Assembly: GCF_013371465.1 (NCBI RefSeq)
Contig: NZ_JABWDU010000002.1
Coordinates: 475,666 to 539,665 of the forward strand
Direction: 5' to 3'
Source: Ensifer oleiphilus
GTDB lineage: Bacteria > Pseudomonadota > Alphaproteobacteria > Rhizobiales > Rhizobiaceae
DNA length: 64,000 nt
Shown here piece after piece: positions 25,087-34,335 of this stretch. The position numbers and the translations under genes are program-made. The notes under the pieces were generated by a model. The model searched no databases. It saw nothing but the letters and a program-made list of their open reading frames with translations, and was not told the DNA's origin. Each line of letters begins with the position of its first letter. Within the stretch, counting starts at the first letter, position 1.

Positions 25087-26625
25087 TCAGACAAGCGCTC
25101 CCTGGCGAACGACCGCCGCCACAATCTCCTCCGCCCGATCCAGCGGATAGATCGGCCGGCGCACGCGTCGATACGTGCGCGCGCCGATATTGGCGGTGCT
25201 CAAGCCATCCGCATCGACCTCGATGATCTCGGACGCGATCGGGCCGAAGGCGGCGCGGAAATGCTGCTGCGACTTGACGACGACGATGTCGTAGTTCGCG
25301 GGCTCGATGCCGACGGCGCGAAAGAGGTTCTGGTCGAGAAGCTGCTGGCGCTCGCTCGAAATCAGGATGTCGATGCCTGAGACGCGGAAGCGCACGCTGG
25401 GCCCCAGCGACGCCGGCAGGCCCTGGAACATCGGTCCTTCGAAGATGATCCGCCCGTCGGAGATCGCCTGCACCGTGCCCTTGACGCGGATCGGCCCGCC
25501 GCCGACGGCGGGGTCGATCTTGCAGCCGAGCGTCACCTCGCGCTCGGCGCCGAGGCCCGCCTCGATCAGCTCGGCAACCACAGCCGGGTCGCACAGCGCC
25601 CCGAAGGCGGCATTGGTGACACCCGCCTGCAAGAGACCCGTAAGCAGGCAGGTGGAATCGCTATAGGCGCCGCAGCCGGGATTGTCGGAGAAATCGGCGA
25701 TTACCAGCGGCCCGGGCTTGGGCTTGGCCGCCAAATGTTTCGCGATGGCGCCGGGCAGTGCCGTCAGCGGCAATTGCTCGTCCTGATGTTCGCGCCGCTG
25801 CCAGATCTCGTCGCAGAGCCGTTCCGCGTGCGCAATCGCCTCAGTGTCGGCCAGGCGCGCCTTGTCATAGCAGATCACCGCCGACGGGCCGGTGTTGTGG
25901 ATGTCGGCGTCGTAGAAACCGGCATTGATGGAGGTCGCGAGGATACCGTCCTCGCGCGCGATCGCATCGGCGATATCCAGCAGCTCTGTCATGGCGCAGG
26001 CATGGGTCGTGCGCCCGTCGTTGCAGCCGTTGATCATCGGGGGCTGGCGAATGGCGATGGCGGGCGCGATCTCCTTGCGCATCGCCGCTTCCAGCAGAGC
26101 CCCGGCCTTCATCGCGCATTCCGCCATGTCGACATGCGGATAGGTGCGGAACGACACGGCAATATCAAGAAGGTCAGCCATGTCGGGCGCCGAATTGGCA
26201 TGCAGGTCGAAAGTGGCGGCAATTGGCAGATCCGGACCGACTATCCCTCTCAGCACCTGAAGCAGCTGGATCTGCGCGTCGTCTGATGTCTCCGTGCACA
26301 TGGCGCCGTGAAAGACGATGAAGACGCCGTCGAGTTTTTCCCCAACGAGCGCCGACGTCACGTCTTCGACGAACCGCAGGCGCGTCGCCTCGTCGATCCG
26401 GCCGCCGGGCTCGGCCCGCGCCGCCACCGTGTAGACCGGCTGCCAGCCGTAGCGGTCGCAACAGTCGATGAAGCCGCCGATTTCCGAATTGGTGCCGCGG
26501 CAATTGTCCTCGATCGCCGCACCTTTGAAATAGTGGCACATCTCGAAATCCTTGAAGCCGGTCTTCAGCTTCGAGAACGTGTTGGTTTCCTGGTTGAACT
26601 CGAGAACGGCGACCTTGAAGCTCAT
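25087..26625 (-). CDS. M81 family metallopeptidase (MlrC-like)
   Basis: The 512-residue protein starts FKVAVLEFNQETNTFSKL and contains the zinc-site segments FDLHANSAPDM (about 176) and RTYPHVDMAECA (about 197), as in MlrC, the microcystin-degrading family. A C-terminal MlrC domain follows (about 300-500: IADFSDNPGCGAYSDSTCLL). Most rhizobial members act on unknown peptides or amides. I chose Met at 26625 as the family-typical start. An orphan amino-acid binding protein lies upstream on the same strand, which suggests uptake and cleavage of a peptide-like substrate. Confidence 0.87.
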   Translation of the reverse strand: MSFKVAVLEFNQETNTFSKLKTGFKDFEMCHYFKGAAIEDNCRGTNSEIGGFIDCCDRYGWQPVYTVAARAEPGGRIDEATRLRFVEDVTSALVGEKLDGVFIVFHGAMCTETSDDAQIQLLQVLRGIVGPDLPIAATFDLHANSAPDMADLLDIAVSFRTYPHVDMAECAMKAGALLEAAMRKEIAPAIAIRQPPMINGCNDGRTTHACAMTELLDIADAIAREDGILATSINAGFYDADIHNTGPSAVICYDKARLADTEAIAHAERLCDEIWQRREHQDEQLPLTALPGAIAKHLAAKPKPGPLVIADFSDNPGCGAYSDSTCLLTGLLQAGVTNAAFGALCDPAVVAELIEAGLGAEREVTLGCKIDPAVGGGPIRVKGTVQAISDGRIIFEGPMFQGLPASLGPSVRFRVSGIDILISSERQQLLDQNLFRAVGIEPANYDIVVVKSQQHFRAAFGPIASEIIEVDADGLSTANIGARTYRRVRRPIYPLDRAEEIVAAVVRQGALV

Positions 26626-27078
26626 GGCATGCACTTTCATTCGGGGACTGGGAGAAGATCGAGGAAACGGGCGCCGGGGAAGCGCGAACACCCCGGCGCC
26701 GCGCCCGTCGCTTGTCGCGCCCTGCGTGAAACGCAGCGCGCGACAAGCGAATTTCTTGGAAGAGGCTTGCCCATCACAAGTTCCTTGTGTGGCTTGCCCC
26801 TCACCCTAGCCCTCTCCCCGCAGGCGGGGAGAGGGAACGAGATCCGCTACGAACCTATTCACCCTGCGCACGCATTCGCTGAGCGTGCGGCGGGGAGCCA
26901 GGCTGCCCCCCGTCACCTTGTCGAGATAGAGGCGACAACTGAGAGGGCCGGTGGTCGTTGGGAATACGAGCGGCTGCCGCGATGTCCCTTCTCCCCGCGC
27001 GCGGGGAGAAGGTGGCCGGCAGGCCGGATGAGGGGTTCCGATGAACCCGCAACGATCCTGGCCCTACCCCCTCGCTAT
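26626..27078. other. Intergenic, mostly a RIME-type repeat
   Basis: About 450 bases between two minus-strand genes. More than half is the repeat at 26797-27035. The part next to the M81 gene holds no promoter I can defend. Confidence 0.5.
26797..27035. repeat. RIME-type double-palindrome repeat, enlarged spacer
   Basis: This repeats the arrangement at 13692-13832: CCCCTCACCC, a palindrome CCCTCTCCCCGC...GCGGGGAGAGGG, a spacer, a palindrome CCTTCTCCCCGC...GCGGGGAGAAGG, then GATGAGGGG. The spacer is about 100 bases longer and contains its own small inverted repeats (around 26870-26905). It lies between two genes that could otherwise be co-transcribed. Confidence 0.8.
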
Positions 27079-27873
27079 CTACCGAAAATATTCGCTCGTG
27101 CTCTTCGGCCGCGCCATGATGTCGAAGTCGAAATACTGCTTGCGGATCTTGTCGTAGGTGCCGTTGGCCATGATCGCCTCCAGCCCGCCGTTCAGCTTGC
27201 CGAGCAGTTCTTCGTTGCCCTTGCGCACCGCCATGGCGTTGCCCTGCGCCGTATCGAGGATGAAACTGTCGCCGACGAAATCGCAGCAGCCGCTGTCATC
27301 CTTGGCCAGCCAGTCCGTCAGCGCCATCTGGCCCTCGAGGATCAGGTCGAGCCGACCGTTGGCCATGTCGAGAAAGACTTCGCTGAGCGTCGGGTAGAGC
27401 TTGACCTCGCTGTCGGGGAAGAACTCCTGCAGCGCTTCGACCGCCACCGAGCCGGACTGCGTGCCGATCACCTTGCCCTTCAGCGCTTCCGGCGAAACGT
27501 CGGTAAGCCCCAGGTCCTTGCGGGCGATGAAGCGCATGGCGTTGAAATAATAGGGCTTGGTGAAGTCCACTTCCTTCTTGCGGTCCTCGTTGATCGCCAT
27601 CGAGGCAATCATTACGTCGAATTTCTTGGCTTGAAGTGCGGGAATGATGCCGGACCACTCGTTGGTGCTCCACACGCATTCCACCTTGATCTCGGCGCAG
27701 ACCGCCTGGCCGATGTCGTAGTCGAAACCTTTGATTTCGCCGCTCGCCGTCACATAGTTGAAGGGCGCATAATCGCCTTCCGTGCCGATCGAAAGCTTGT
27801 CTGCCGCAAGGCTGGTGCCGGCCATCGCGCAGGCAAAGAAAAGTGCTGACGCACGCATGAACTTCTTTTGCAT
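27079..27873 (-). CDS. Amino-acid ABC transporter periplasmic binding protein (orphan)
   Basis: The 264-residue protein has a signal peptide (ending SLAA). It has the PBPb fold of lysine/arginine/ornithine receptors: LSIGTEGDYAPFNYVTASGEIKGFDYDIGQAVC, then FDVMIASMAINEDRKKEVDFTKPYY and GKVIGTQSGSVAVEAL. AAAGGGAACGAC precedes the Met at 27873. No permease or ATPase gene is adjacent. The divergent LysR gene 250 bases away is the likely regulator. Confidence 0.9.
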   Translation of the reverse strand: MQKKFMRASALFFACAMAGTSLAADKLSIGTEGDYAPFNYVTASGEIKGFDYDIGQAVCAEIKVECVWSTNEWSGIIPALQAKKFDVMIASMAINEDRKKEVDFTKPYYFNAMRFIARKDLGLTDVSPEALKGKVIGTQSGSVAVEALQEFFPDSEVKLYPTLSEVFLDMANGRLDLILEGQMALTDWLAKDDSGCCDFVGDSFILDTAQGNAMAVRKGNEELLGKLNGGLEAIMANGTYDKIRKQYFDFDIMARPKSTSEYFR

Positions 27874-28121
27874 GTCGTTCCCTTTGTTATCAGTCTCGGC
27901 GCCTTCCGGGTGATCGTCCGCAAAGCCAAGCATCGGGCCGAACCCGATGCCGATTTCGCGTGCTATTCCGTTATTTTACAGCCGATCGTTGTTGCGTTTT
28001 CGCTTTATTATTCGTCGACAATGGGCGATGCGGCAGCGCTTCGCAATGTCAAAGAAATAATCACAGCCATCCAAAAAATTCATATATGGTCGAGCCATTG
28101 TTCAGCCATCCGGAGAAGCCC

Positions 28122-29039
28122 ATGCGCGATCTGCCGAGCCTCAAATCCCTGCGCGCCTTCGAGGCGGCGGCGCGCAATGGCAGCCTGACGGCAGCCGCAA
28201 ACGAGCTCTGTATCGGCCAGGGCGCCATCAGCCACCAGATCCGGATTCTCGAAGACAATCTCGGCTTGAGCGTCTTCGTCCGCAAACAGCACGGCGTCGA
28301 GCTGACGCCCGAAGGCGCCCTGCTCTTTGCGTCCTGCAACCGTGCCTTCGACGATCTCGAAGGCGTCGTCCAGCATATCCGCCCGCGCAACACCCAGAAG
28401 ATCCTGCGCGTCAAGGTCGGGCCGTTCTTCTCGATGAAGCTGATCGCGCCGCGCATTTCCCAGTTTCTGGCGGAAAATCCCGGCCTGCAGATCCACCTCT
28501 CCCATCTCGAAACCAACACGCCCGCCACCGGCACCGCCGACGTCATCATCGACTATTGCCTGCACCCGCCGCCCGCCCGCTTTTCCCAGCGGCTCTTGCG
28601 CGAACGTCTCGTGCCGGTCTGCGGCAAGGCGATCTGGGAGGCGCAGGTCGACAAGCACGACCTGCTCTGCGGCAACCGCCTGCATTATCGCGGACTGCAG
28701 GAATGGCAGAGCTGGATCGCCTCCTCCGGCCTCAGGCTTACGCCCAGCCGCCAGGACCTGATCTTCGACGACCAGCACATCATTCTGGAAGCGGTGAAGG
28801 AAGGACAGGGCGTGGCGCTGATCGACCGCACCATGGTGGAGTACGAACTCAGATCCGGCCAGGTCTGCCTGGCGCACGACCATTTTTACGAACCCAACGA
28901 GACCTATCAGTTCGTCTGCCAGGAAGAGCTGTTCCGCACCAAGCCGGTGACCAAGAGCTTTCTCGGCTGGCTCCTGCAGGAAATCGGCGACCGCCAGCGC
29001 AGATATGCCGAGATTGCTCACGTCGGCACTGTTGGCTAG
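28122..29039 (+). CDS. LysR family transcriptional regulator (GcvA-like)
   Basis: The 305-residue protein has the LysR winged helix (about 4-62: LPSLKSLRAFEAAARNGSLTAAANELCIGQGAISHQIRILEDNLG). A periplasmic-binding-like effector domain follows (about 90-290). The ATG at 28122 has GGAG seven bases upstream. It is divergent from the amino-acid binding protein and the M81 peptidase; in this arrangement LysR proteins usually control the divergent unit. The effector is unknown. Confidence 0.92.
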   Translation: MRDLPSLKSLRAFEAAARNGSLTAAANELCIGQGAISHQIRILEDNLGLSVFVRKQHGVELTPEGALLFASCNRAFDDLEGVVQHIRPRNTQKILRVKVGPFFSMKLIAPRISQFLAENPGLQIHLSHLETNTPATGTADVIIDYCLHPPPARFSQRLLRERLVPVCGKAIWEAQVDKHDLLCGNRLHYRGLQEWQSWIASSGLRLTPSRQDLIFDDQHIILEAVKEGQGVALIDRTMVEYELRSGQVCLAHDHFYEPNETYQFVCQEELFRTKPVTKSFLGWLLQEIGDRQRRYAEIAHVGTVG

Positions 29040-29124
29040 GAAAACCCCGAGGAGTGCTTGATCAAGAAGCACGCTCAAACTACACATTTCGCCCATGCAC
29101 ACGTTTTAGTAATGCGGGGCCGAT

Positions 29125-29553
29125 TTGTTTCGATTCATCACCATCATGGCGCTGGCGCTCGCCTCTGGTGGCCCAGCCTTCGCCAAGACGCCTAGTTATT
29201 GCAGAACCAGCTTCGGCCCGAATGACCCGATCCAGACCCGCTTTATGGGCCTCGACTTTGAACTGATCGCCTTCGCCCTTGCCGAAAAATACTGCGGCGC
29301 GGAACCCAGATCGATGCAAGATCGCTTTCTGAAACGTCTCGAACGAGATGGCTGTCGCCCAGGGACCGAAATTTACTCGGACACCGAGAAAGCAATTGCA
29401 AAGCTGAACGCGTCGGATCTTAAACGTCTCGCAAAGGACGCCAATGCGCAATCCGCCCTCTCGGATCATCAAGTCGACGCTTGGGCCGCGGAGACCGTTG
29501 CAGAGCTCGGTGGCTGCGGACGTCTGATTGAGCTGCACGACAGCAAAACTTGA
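29125..29553 (+). CDS. Small secreted protein, function unknown
   Basis: The 142-residue frame starts with TTG at 29125 and gives a convincing signal peptide (MFRFITIMALALASGGPAFA). The Met at 29146 would leave too short a signal. The mature part has four cysteines (TPSYCRTSFG, EKYCGAEPRS, DGCRPGTEIY, GGCGRLIEL), so disulfides are likely in the periplasm. No family is recognised. It follows the LysR gene by 85 bases. Confidence 0.6.
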   Translation: MFRFITIMALALASGGPAFAKTPSYCRTSFGPNDPIQTRFMGLDFELIAFALAEKYCGAEPRSMQDRFLKRLERDGCRPGTEIYSDTEKAIAKLNASDLKRLAKDANAQSALSDHQVDAWAAETVAELGGCGRLIELHDSKT

Positions 29554-29555
29554 GA

Positions 29556-29591
29556 GACAGCGCGTCCGCCAACGGACGCCAAGTTGCTGTC
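29556..29591. terminator. Two-part hairpin between convergent genes
   Basis: An inner stem GCGTCCG-N4-CGGACGC is enclosed by GACAGC...GCTGTC, directly after the stop of the small secreted protein and before the convergent efflux gene. There is no T-tract, so function as a terminator is only possible. Confidence 0.4.
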
Positions 29592-29679
29592 CGAGACGCG
29601 GCCGCTTTCGAACTCGAAACGTGCACCCGCGCCTTCCCGGCGACAGCAAGACGATCACCGCTCACCTTGCACGCCGTAG

Positions 29680-30870
29680 CTACTTTGCAGGCGCCGGCTT
29701 CGGCCCCAACCGCAAGCCGAGAACCAGCGGCACAGCCATCGCATAGACGACGACCACGGACAGCCAGATCGCTCCCGGCCATTGTTCCCTGACGACGAAG
29801 TAGAAGCTTGAGAACGCCAGCGGGCTGACGATCGAGGCGAGGCTCACCACCGACGCCAGCACGCCCTGGAACTGACCCTGCTGGCTGTCATCCACCTGGC
29901 CGGTTGCAAGCGCCTGCAGCGCCGGCACGCCGATTCCGCCGAGCGCGAAGACCGGCATGATCGCGAAGATCATCCAGCTCTCCGTCGCAAGCGCCATGAT
30001 TACGAGCGCGGTGCAGACGCTGGCGACACCGGTCAGAATGGCCGCGCGCTCGCCGAGCAATTTTACGGCCGGACCGGGAAGGAAGGCCTGGGCAAGGGTC
30101 TGGCAGACGCCGAAGGTGCCGAGCGACAGCCCAACCCAAAGCCCGTTCCACTGGAAGGCATCGCCACCCCAGAGCGCCCAGCAGGTGCCGTAGGCCTCGC
30201 CGGTGGCGCTGAAGATGAAGAAGAGGACGATGAAGGGCAGCAGGCTCTTCACCGAAAGCACGGAGCGCAGCGGCGCAAGCGGATTCAACGCCGAAAGGTC
30301 GAGTTTCTCGCGGCTGGGCGTGCGCGACTCCGGCAGGATGAAGAAGGCAAGCAGCAGGTTGCAGCCGTTGAGCACGGCCGCCGCGATGAAGGGGAGCCGC
30401 AACCAATGATCGCCAAGAGCGCCGCCAAGAACGGGGCCGATGATGAAGCCGATGCCGAACATGGCGTTGAACAACCCGAAGCGGCGGGCGCGTTTGTCCT
30501 CGGGTGAAATGTCGGTGATGTAGGCCATCGCCACGGAGATGTTGGCGCTCGTCAGGCCGGCAATGGCGCGGCCGATGAACAGCAGGAAGAGATTGGGCGC
30601 AAAGGCCAGGAACAGGTAGTTGATGGCGGCACCGCCGAGCGAAATCAGAAGCACCGGCCGGCGACCGAGCCGGTCGCTCAGCGCACCGAGAACCGGCGCA
30701 AAGACGAACTGCATGGCCGCGTAGAGCGCGGTCATTATTCCGATAAAGGGCGCGACGTTGTCGGCGTGGGTTACCTCCTTCAAGAGCGAAGGCAGGATCG
30801 GGAAGATGAGGCCGATGCCGACGGCATCGAGCACGATGGCAATGAAAATGACGATAAGGGGTCTGGTCAT
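29680..30870 (-). CDS. TCR/Tet family MFS efflux transporter
   Basis: The 396-residue protein has twelve hydrophobic segments. It has the Tet-type N-terminus VIFIAIVLDAVGIGLIFPILPSLL and MFS motif A, GALSDRLGRRPVLL (about 70-83). The length matches TetA proteins. Chromosomal rhizobial homologues need not confer tetracycline resistance; the substrate is unproven. No TetR gene is divergent from it, unlike classical tetA. GGAGC is seven bases before the Met at 30870; the frame upstream of that Met has no membrane character. Confidence 0.87.
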   Translation of the reverse strand: MTRPLIVIFIAIVLDAVGIGLIFPILPSLLKEVTHADNVAPFIGIMTALYAAMQFVFAPVLGALSDRLGRRPVLLISLGGAAINYLFLAFAPNLFLLFIGRAIAGLTSANISVAMAYITDISPEDKRARRFGLFNAMFGIGFIIGPVLGGALGDHWLRLPFIAAAVLNGCNLLLAFFILPESRTPSREKLDLSALNPLAPLRSVLSVKSLLPFIVLFFIFSATGEAYGTCWALWGGDAFQWNGLWVGLSLGTFGVCQTLAQAFLPGPAVKLLGERAAILTGVASVCTALVIMALATESWMIFAIMPVFALGGIGVPALQALATGQVDDSQQGQFQGVLASVVSLASIVSPLAFSSFYFVVREQWPGAIWLSVVVVYAMAVPLVLGLRLGPKPAPAK

Positions 30871-31444
30871 GGCACGCTCCGGCGCAAGCATGCGGGCGCC
30901 GACAGGCGCCAAACGCTCGCGATAAGGCTGCGCACAATTCCCCACACCATTTGGATTATGGCGGGAATAGCGCAGCGAGTTTAAGGGCTTGCAGCGAATT
31001 GTGCGCCATAGGTGAAGCGCCATGCTGCAAGGTGCAGGTATTGATTTTGGGAGCCGCTGGCCGATCCATGCTCAAGAGCGCACGGATGACATGTGCTTGA
31101 CCGCCTGGACGCCAATTCGTCCACCTGTTTACTCCGCCACTGAGCGGATCAAGGGAAGCGGTCGCTTTTCGCGACGGGCAATAAATACGCCGATCGCCCC
31201 CGCGCGACAAGTCTCAATTTTCGAGAGGCCGATCGAGGTCTGTCTGCGGTGTCCCCGGTGACGCATCGCAAATGCGCGTGCCGCAATCAGGTGTCGCCAG
31301 ATCTTTGCGGCAGAGATCAGCCAAATCGCAGCGGGAGCCGACAGCCGCAGCTGTTCGGCACGGTGCGACGCGGTTGGGGAGCATAGGCTCTCCAATCGCA
31401 CCGCACCGTATCGGCGGCTCCCGACACTGGATGTCGAACCGGGT
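30871..31444. other. Intergenic, contains a long imperfect palindrome
   Basis: About 570 bases between two minus-strand genes. No frame looks real. A structured segment at 31333-31422 lies just after the sulfatase stop and is described separately. Confidence 0.5.
31333..31422. repeat. Long imperfect palindrome with nested stems
   Basis: GGGAGCCG (31333-31340) pairs with CGGCTCCC (31415-31422). Inside, CGGTGCG (31361-31367) pairs with CGCACCG (31397-31403 or 31402-31408). In the centre TTGGGGAGC (31374-31382) pairs with GCTCTCCAA (31387-31395) around an ATAG loop. The whole could fold as one rod of about 90 bases, 22 bases past the sulfatase stop. It could be a terminator-like element, a small RNA or a mobile repeat. 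Confidence 0.6.
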
Positions 31445-33097
31445 TTACTGCCCGTTCTGCTTGCGCATCGCTTCGGCGATCTGCGCCTTGACACCGTCTA
31501 TTCCGAAGCTTGCGCCTTTCTGCATCGGCGGAAATTCTATCGCCGACTTTGCCAGTTCCTCGACTTTTTGCTGGACGAGGACAAAGCGCCAGAACTCGAA
31601 CTTGTACCATTCAAAGTACGATTGCGAACCGACGTTGCCCTTGAAAAAGGCCGTTCGCTCGAACGGATCGAGGCGCAGGTTCACAACGGTCGGCACATCC
31701 AGCTTGATGGTGTTGCCTATCCAGCCATCGGGCTGTTCCATGAAGGTGTATTTGTAGTCATCGATGCGGGCCGCGCCGAGCACGCTTTCGGCGAAATACC
31801 AGATTTCGTGGCGGTTCGAGGGGCCGGTTCCAGCGAGCAGGCTGGTCTGGTCATAGCCATCAAGGTGCACCTTGTAGGTCTGGCCATCCATTTCCTTGCC
31901 CGCTCTCAATTCGACGGCGATGTTGGTACTCCCGGCGGCGGCCACAAGGGTTGGGAACCAGTCGAGGCCGGACATCAGCCCGTTGCAAATTGAACCCGGA
32001 GGAACATGCCCTGGCCACCGGATCATTGCCGGGGCGCGGAAGCCGCCTTCGTAGGTGGTGCCTTTTCCGCCGAAGAACGGGGTCTGCCCGCCATCCGGCC
32101 AGGTGAAGTTTTCCGTGCCGTTGTCGGTGGTGAATATGACGATGGTGTTGTCGTCGTCGCCCATGTCCTTCAGCTTCTGCATGGTTTCGCCGACAATGTC
32201 GTCCAGCTGCGCCATTCCCGCTTCATGGATGGTCCAGCCATTCTCCGAGTTGCGCATCTTCTCGTACTTTTCCGATAGATGCGTGACGATGTGCATCCGT
32301 GTCGGGTTCAGCCAAAGGAAGAACGGCTTGCCGTCGGCCTTTGCCTTGTCGATGAACTTGAAGGAGAGGTCCCTAATTTCGTCGTCCACCGTCTCCATGC
32401 GTTTCGGGTAGAGCGTGCCGGCATCCTCGATCTTCTGTTTGCCGATCTTGCCCCATCGCGGCATTTCCGTCGGATCGTCCACGTCGGTGGCCCAGGAATG
32501 GACCATGTTGCGCGGACCGACAACGTTCAGCAGTTCCTGCGGATAACCAGGATGTGCCGGGTCTTCCATCGCGTCCAGATGGTAGAGGTAGCCGAAGAAT
32601 TCATCGAACCCATGAACGGTCGGCAGGAACTCGTTGAGATCGCCGAGATGGTTCTTGCCGAACTGTCCGGTGGCATACCCCATAGACTTCAGCACCGTTG
32701 CAATGGTGGGCGCGGCAGCAGGCAGACCGATGGGGGACCCTGCCTGGCCAACCGTGGTCATGCCGGTTCGAATCGGAAGTTGCCCGGTAATGAAGTTGGC
32801 GCGCCCCGCCGTGCAACTGGCCTCGGCGTAGTAGTCGGTAAAGAGCATCCCATCTGCGGCAAGCTTGTCGAGATGGGGCGTGCGACCCGCCATCATGCCG
32901 CGATTGTAGGCACCGATATTCCAGATGCCGACATCGTCCGCCATGATGACCACGATGTTTGGTTTCTTGCCGGCTGTCTGCGCCATCGCGCTGCGGCTCA
33001 AGGCGACGCTCGCAGTGGTGCCGATTGCCGACATCGCCAGCAGCGACCCGCCGGTCAAAAGTATATCTCGTCGTGTTGGAGTTGCATCGATTGCCAT
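31445..33097 (-). CDS. TAT-exported arylsulfatase with CTAGR active-site motif
   Basis: The 550-residue protein begins with a twin-arginine signal (TRRDILL, hydrophobic stretch, AMAQ). The alkaline-phosphatase fold sulfatase domain follows: NIVVIMADDVGIWNIG with metal-binding DD, then CTAGRANFITG, the formylglycine site in CxAxR form rather than the canonical CxPxR. GQFGKNHLGD and FTTDNGTEN supply further catalytic and metal residues. It hydrolyses a sulfate ester in the periplasm; the substrate is unknown. GGAGGA lies seven bases before the Met at 33097. Confidence 0.9.
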   Translation of the reverse strand: MAIDATPTRRDILLTGGSLLAMSAIGTTASVALSRSAMAQTAGKKPNIVVIMADDVGIWNIGAYNRGMMAGRTPHLDKLAADGMLFTDYYAEASCTAGRANFITGQLPIRTGMTTVGQAGSPIGLPAAAPTIATVLKSMGYATGQFGKNHLGDLNEFLPTVHGFDEFFGYLYHLDAMEDPAHPGYPQELLNVVGPRNMVHSWATDVDDPTEMPRWGKIGKQKIEDAGTLYPKRMETVDDEIRDLSFKFIDKAKADGKPFFLWLNPTRMHIVTHLSEKYEKMRNSENGWTIHEAGMAQLDDIVGETMQKLKDMGDDDNTIVIFTTDNGTENFTWPDGGQTPFFGGKGTTYEGGFRAPAMIRWPGHVPPGSICNGLMSGLDWFPTLVAAAGSTNIAVELRAGKEMDGQTYKVHLDGYDQTSLLAGTGPSNRHEIWYFAESVLGAARIDDYKYTFMEQPDGWIGNTIKLDVPTVVNLRLDPFERTAFFKGNVGSQSYFEWYKFEFWRFVLVQQKVEELAKSAIEFPPMQKGASFGIDGVKAQIAEAMRKQNGQ

Positions 33098-33693
33098 GCT
33101 CATTCCTCCGTTTTGTCAGGCGAAAGGCAAAGCAATGCGCGCTGCGACGGGAATTGTAATGGGGAGGTCGTGGCTTCGGATTGCTCTGTCGTGATAGCCG
33201 CGCGAAATCGCGTGCCTTGTCGATACTGACAAGACCTGTCGGCTGGCCTGATCCAACACTAAGCGACCCAAAATGAGCCGATTGCAAGTCACGGTAGACA
33301 ACGGATACGATTAAAGTAACGCAGACTGGTCTATATAAAGGATTACAAGCACCTTCCGGGCACGGAAAGGTACATTTATCTAGCGTAATGAGGTCTGTTT
33401 TCTTAATCACTTCGGCACTATGACGTTGACTTTATTCCATGCAATTCAAACAATTGCACAATTATGCCATCACTATAGAGCAATTTCGCACCAATTATAG
33501 TACTTCCGGGTTAAGCACATCTACGGATAGCCAAGATGCTGCCCTAACCCACGGCGAGGCTGGGCTCGTTTCTGACACACGCCCCTGGTTTTCCGGGTAT
33601 AGGGACGCCGTCGACAATGATCTCGCCTTCCAGCCCTCTTGGCGAAGACGATGACGTTCAGTGCTGTCTACACACTGGCGACGAGACTGCGGC
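33098..33693. other. Intergenic, AT-rich control region, no gene seen
   Basis: About 600 bases. The part 33200-33540 is clearly less GC-rich than the rest of the window and probably contains the sulfatase promoter. An imperfect inverted repeat (ACCTTCC-N6-GGAAAGGT) lies at 33351-33371. No frame with a ribosome site or family match was found. Confidence 0.5.
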
Positions 33694-34167
33694 TCAGCCG
33701 CGCCGCGCGGCTTTGATCGCGGCAACGTCGATCTTCCCCATCGTCATCATCGCGTCGAACGCACGCTTTGCCTCAGCGCCGCCGATTGCCATCGCTTCGG
33801 TCAGGACGCGCGGTGTGATCTGCCAGGAAATGCCCCACTTGTCCTTGCACCAGCCACAATCGCTCTCCTTGCCGCCGTTTCCGACGATGGCGTTCCAGTA
33901 GCGGTCGGTCTCTTCCTGATCGTCGGTCGCGATCTGGAAGGAGAAGGCCTCGTTGTGGGTGAAGGCGGTGCCGCCGTTCAGCCCGATGCAGGCAACGCCT
34001 GCAACAGTGAACTCGACAACCAGGACGTCCCCCTGCTTGCCGGACGGATAGTCTCCAGGCGCACGAATAACGGCACCGACTGCGCTGTCGGGAAAGGTCT
34101 GCGCATAGAAGTTGGCCGCCTCCTCGGCGTCCTTGTCGTACCATAGGCAGATCGTATTCTTTGCCAT
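33694..34167 (-). CDS. VOC family protein (PhnB-like)
   Basis: The 157-residue protein has the PhnB/3-demethylubiquinone methyltransferase-like VOC layout: TICLWYDKDAEEAANFYAQTFPDSAVG, a central GLNGGTAFTHNEAFSFQI, and ESDCGWCKDKWGISWQITP. These proteins use a beta-alpha-beta-beta-beta fold; many are uncharacterised. AAGGACC precedes the Met at 34167, and the upstream extension has no similarity. Confidence 0.88.
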   Translation of the reverse strand: MAKNTICLWYDKDAEEAANFYAQTFPDSAVGAVIRAPGDYPSGKQGDVLVVEFTVAGVACIGLNGGTAFTHNEAFSFQIATDDQEETDRYWNAIVGNGGKESDCGWCKDKWGISWQITPRVLTEAMAIGGAEAKRAFDAMMTMGKIDVAAIKAARRG

Positions 34168-34335
34168 CGTATGGTCCTTTCGCTGTTCGCGTCCGGGTGA
34201 GATAAGGCGCGCGCCGCACTTCTCCAGCCAGGGCAAGCGATTTGGCGGGAAATGGGCCGATGCAGGCCCTTGTCGAAGGGACTATCCGGTGTCCTCGCCC
34301 ACCGCAGCCGACGCGAATGCCATCGGTCGGGACGC

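Noticed and set aside
26308-27849. Plus-strand open frame of 513 codons across the M81 peptidase start, RIME repeat and binding-protein gene
   Set aside because: It runs antisense to two clear genes and through a repeat, and its product is arginine/histidine-rich without domains.
29680-30870. True tetracycline resistance gene
   Set aside because: The protein belongs to the TetA-type MFS group, but there is no divergent tetR and no mobile element; chromosomal homologues often have other substrates.
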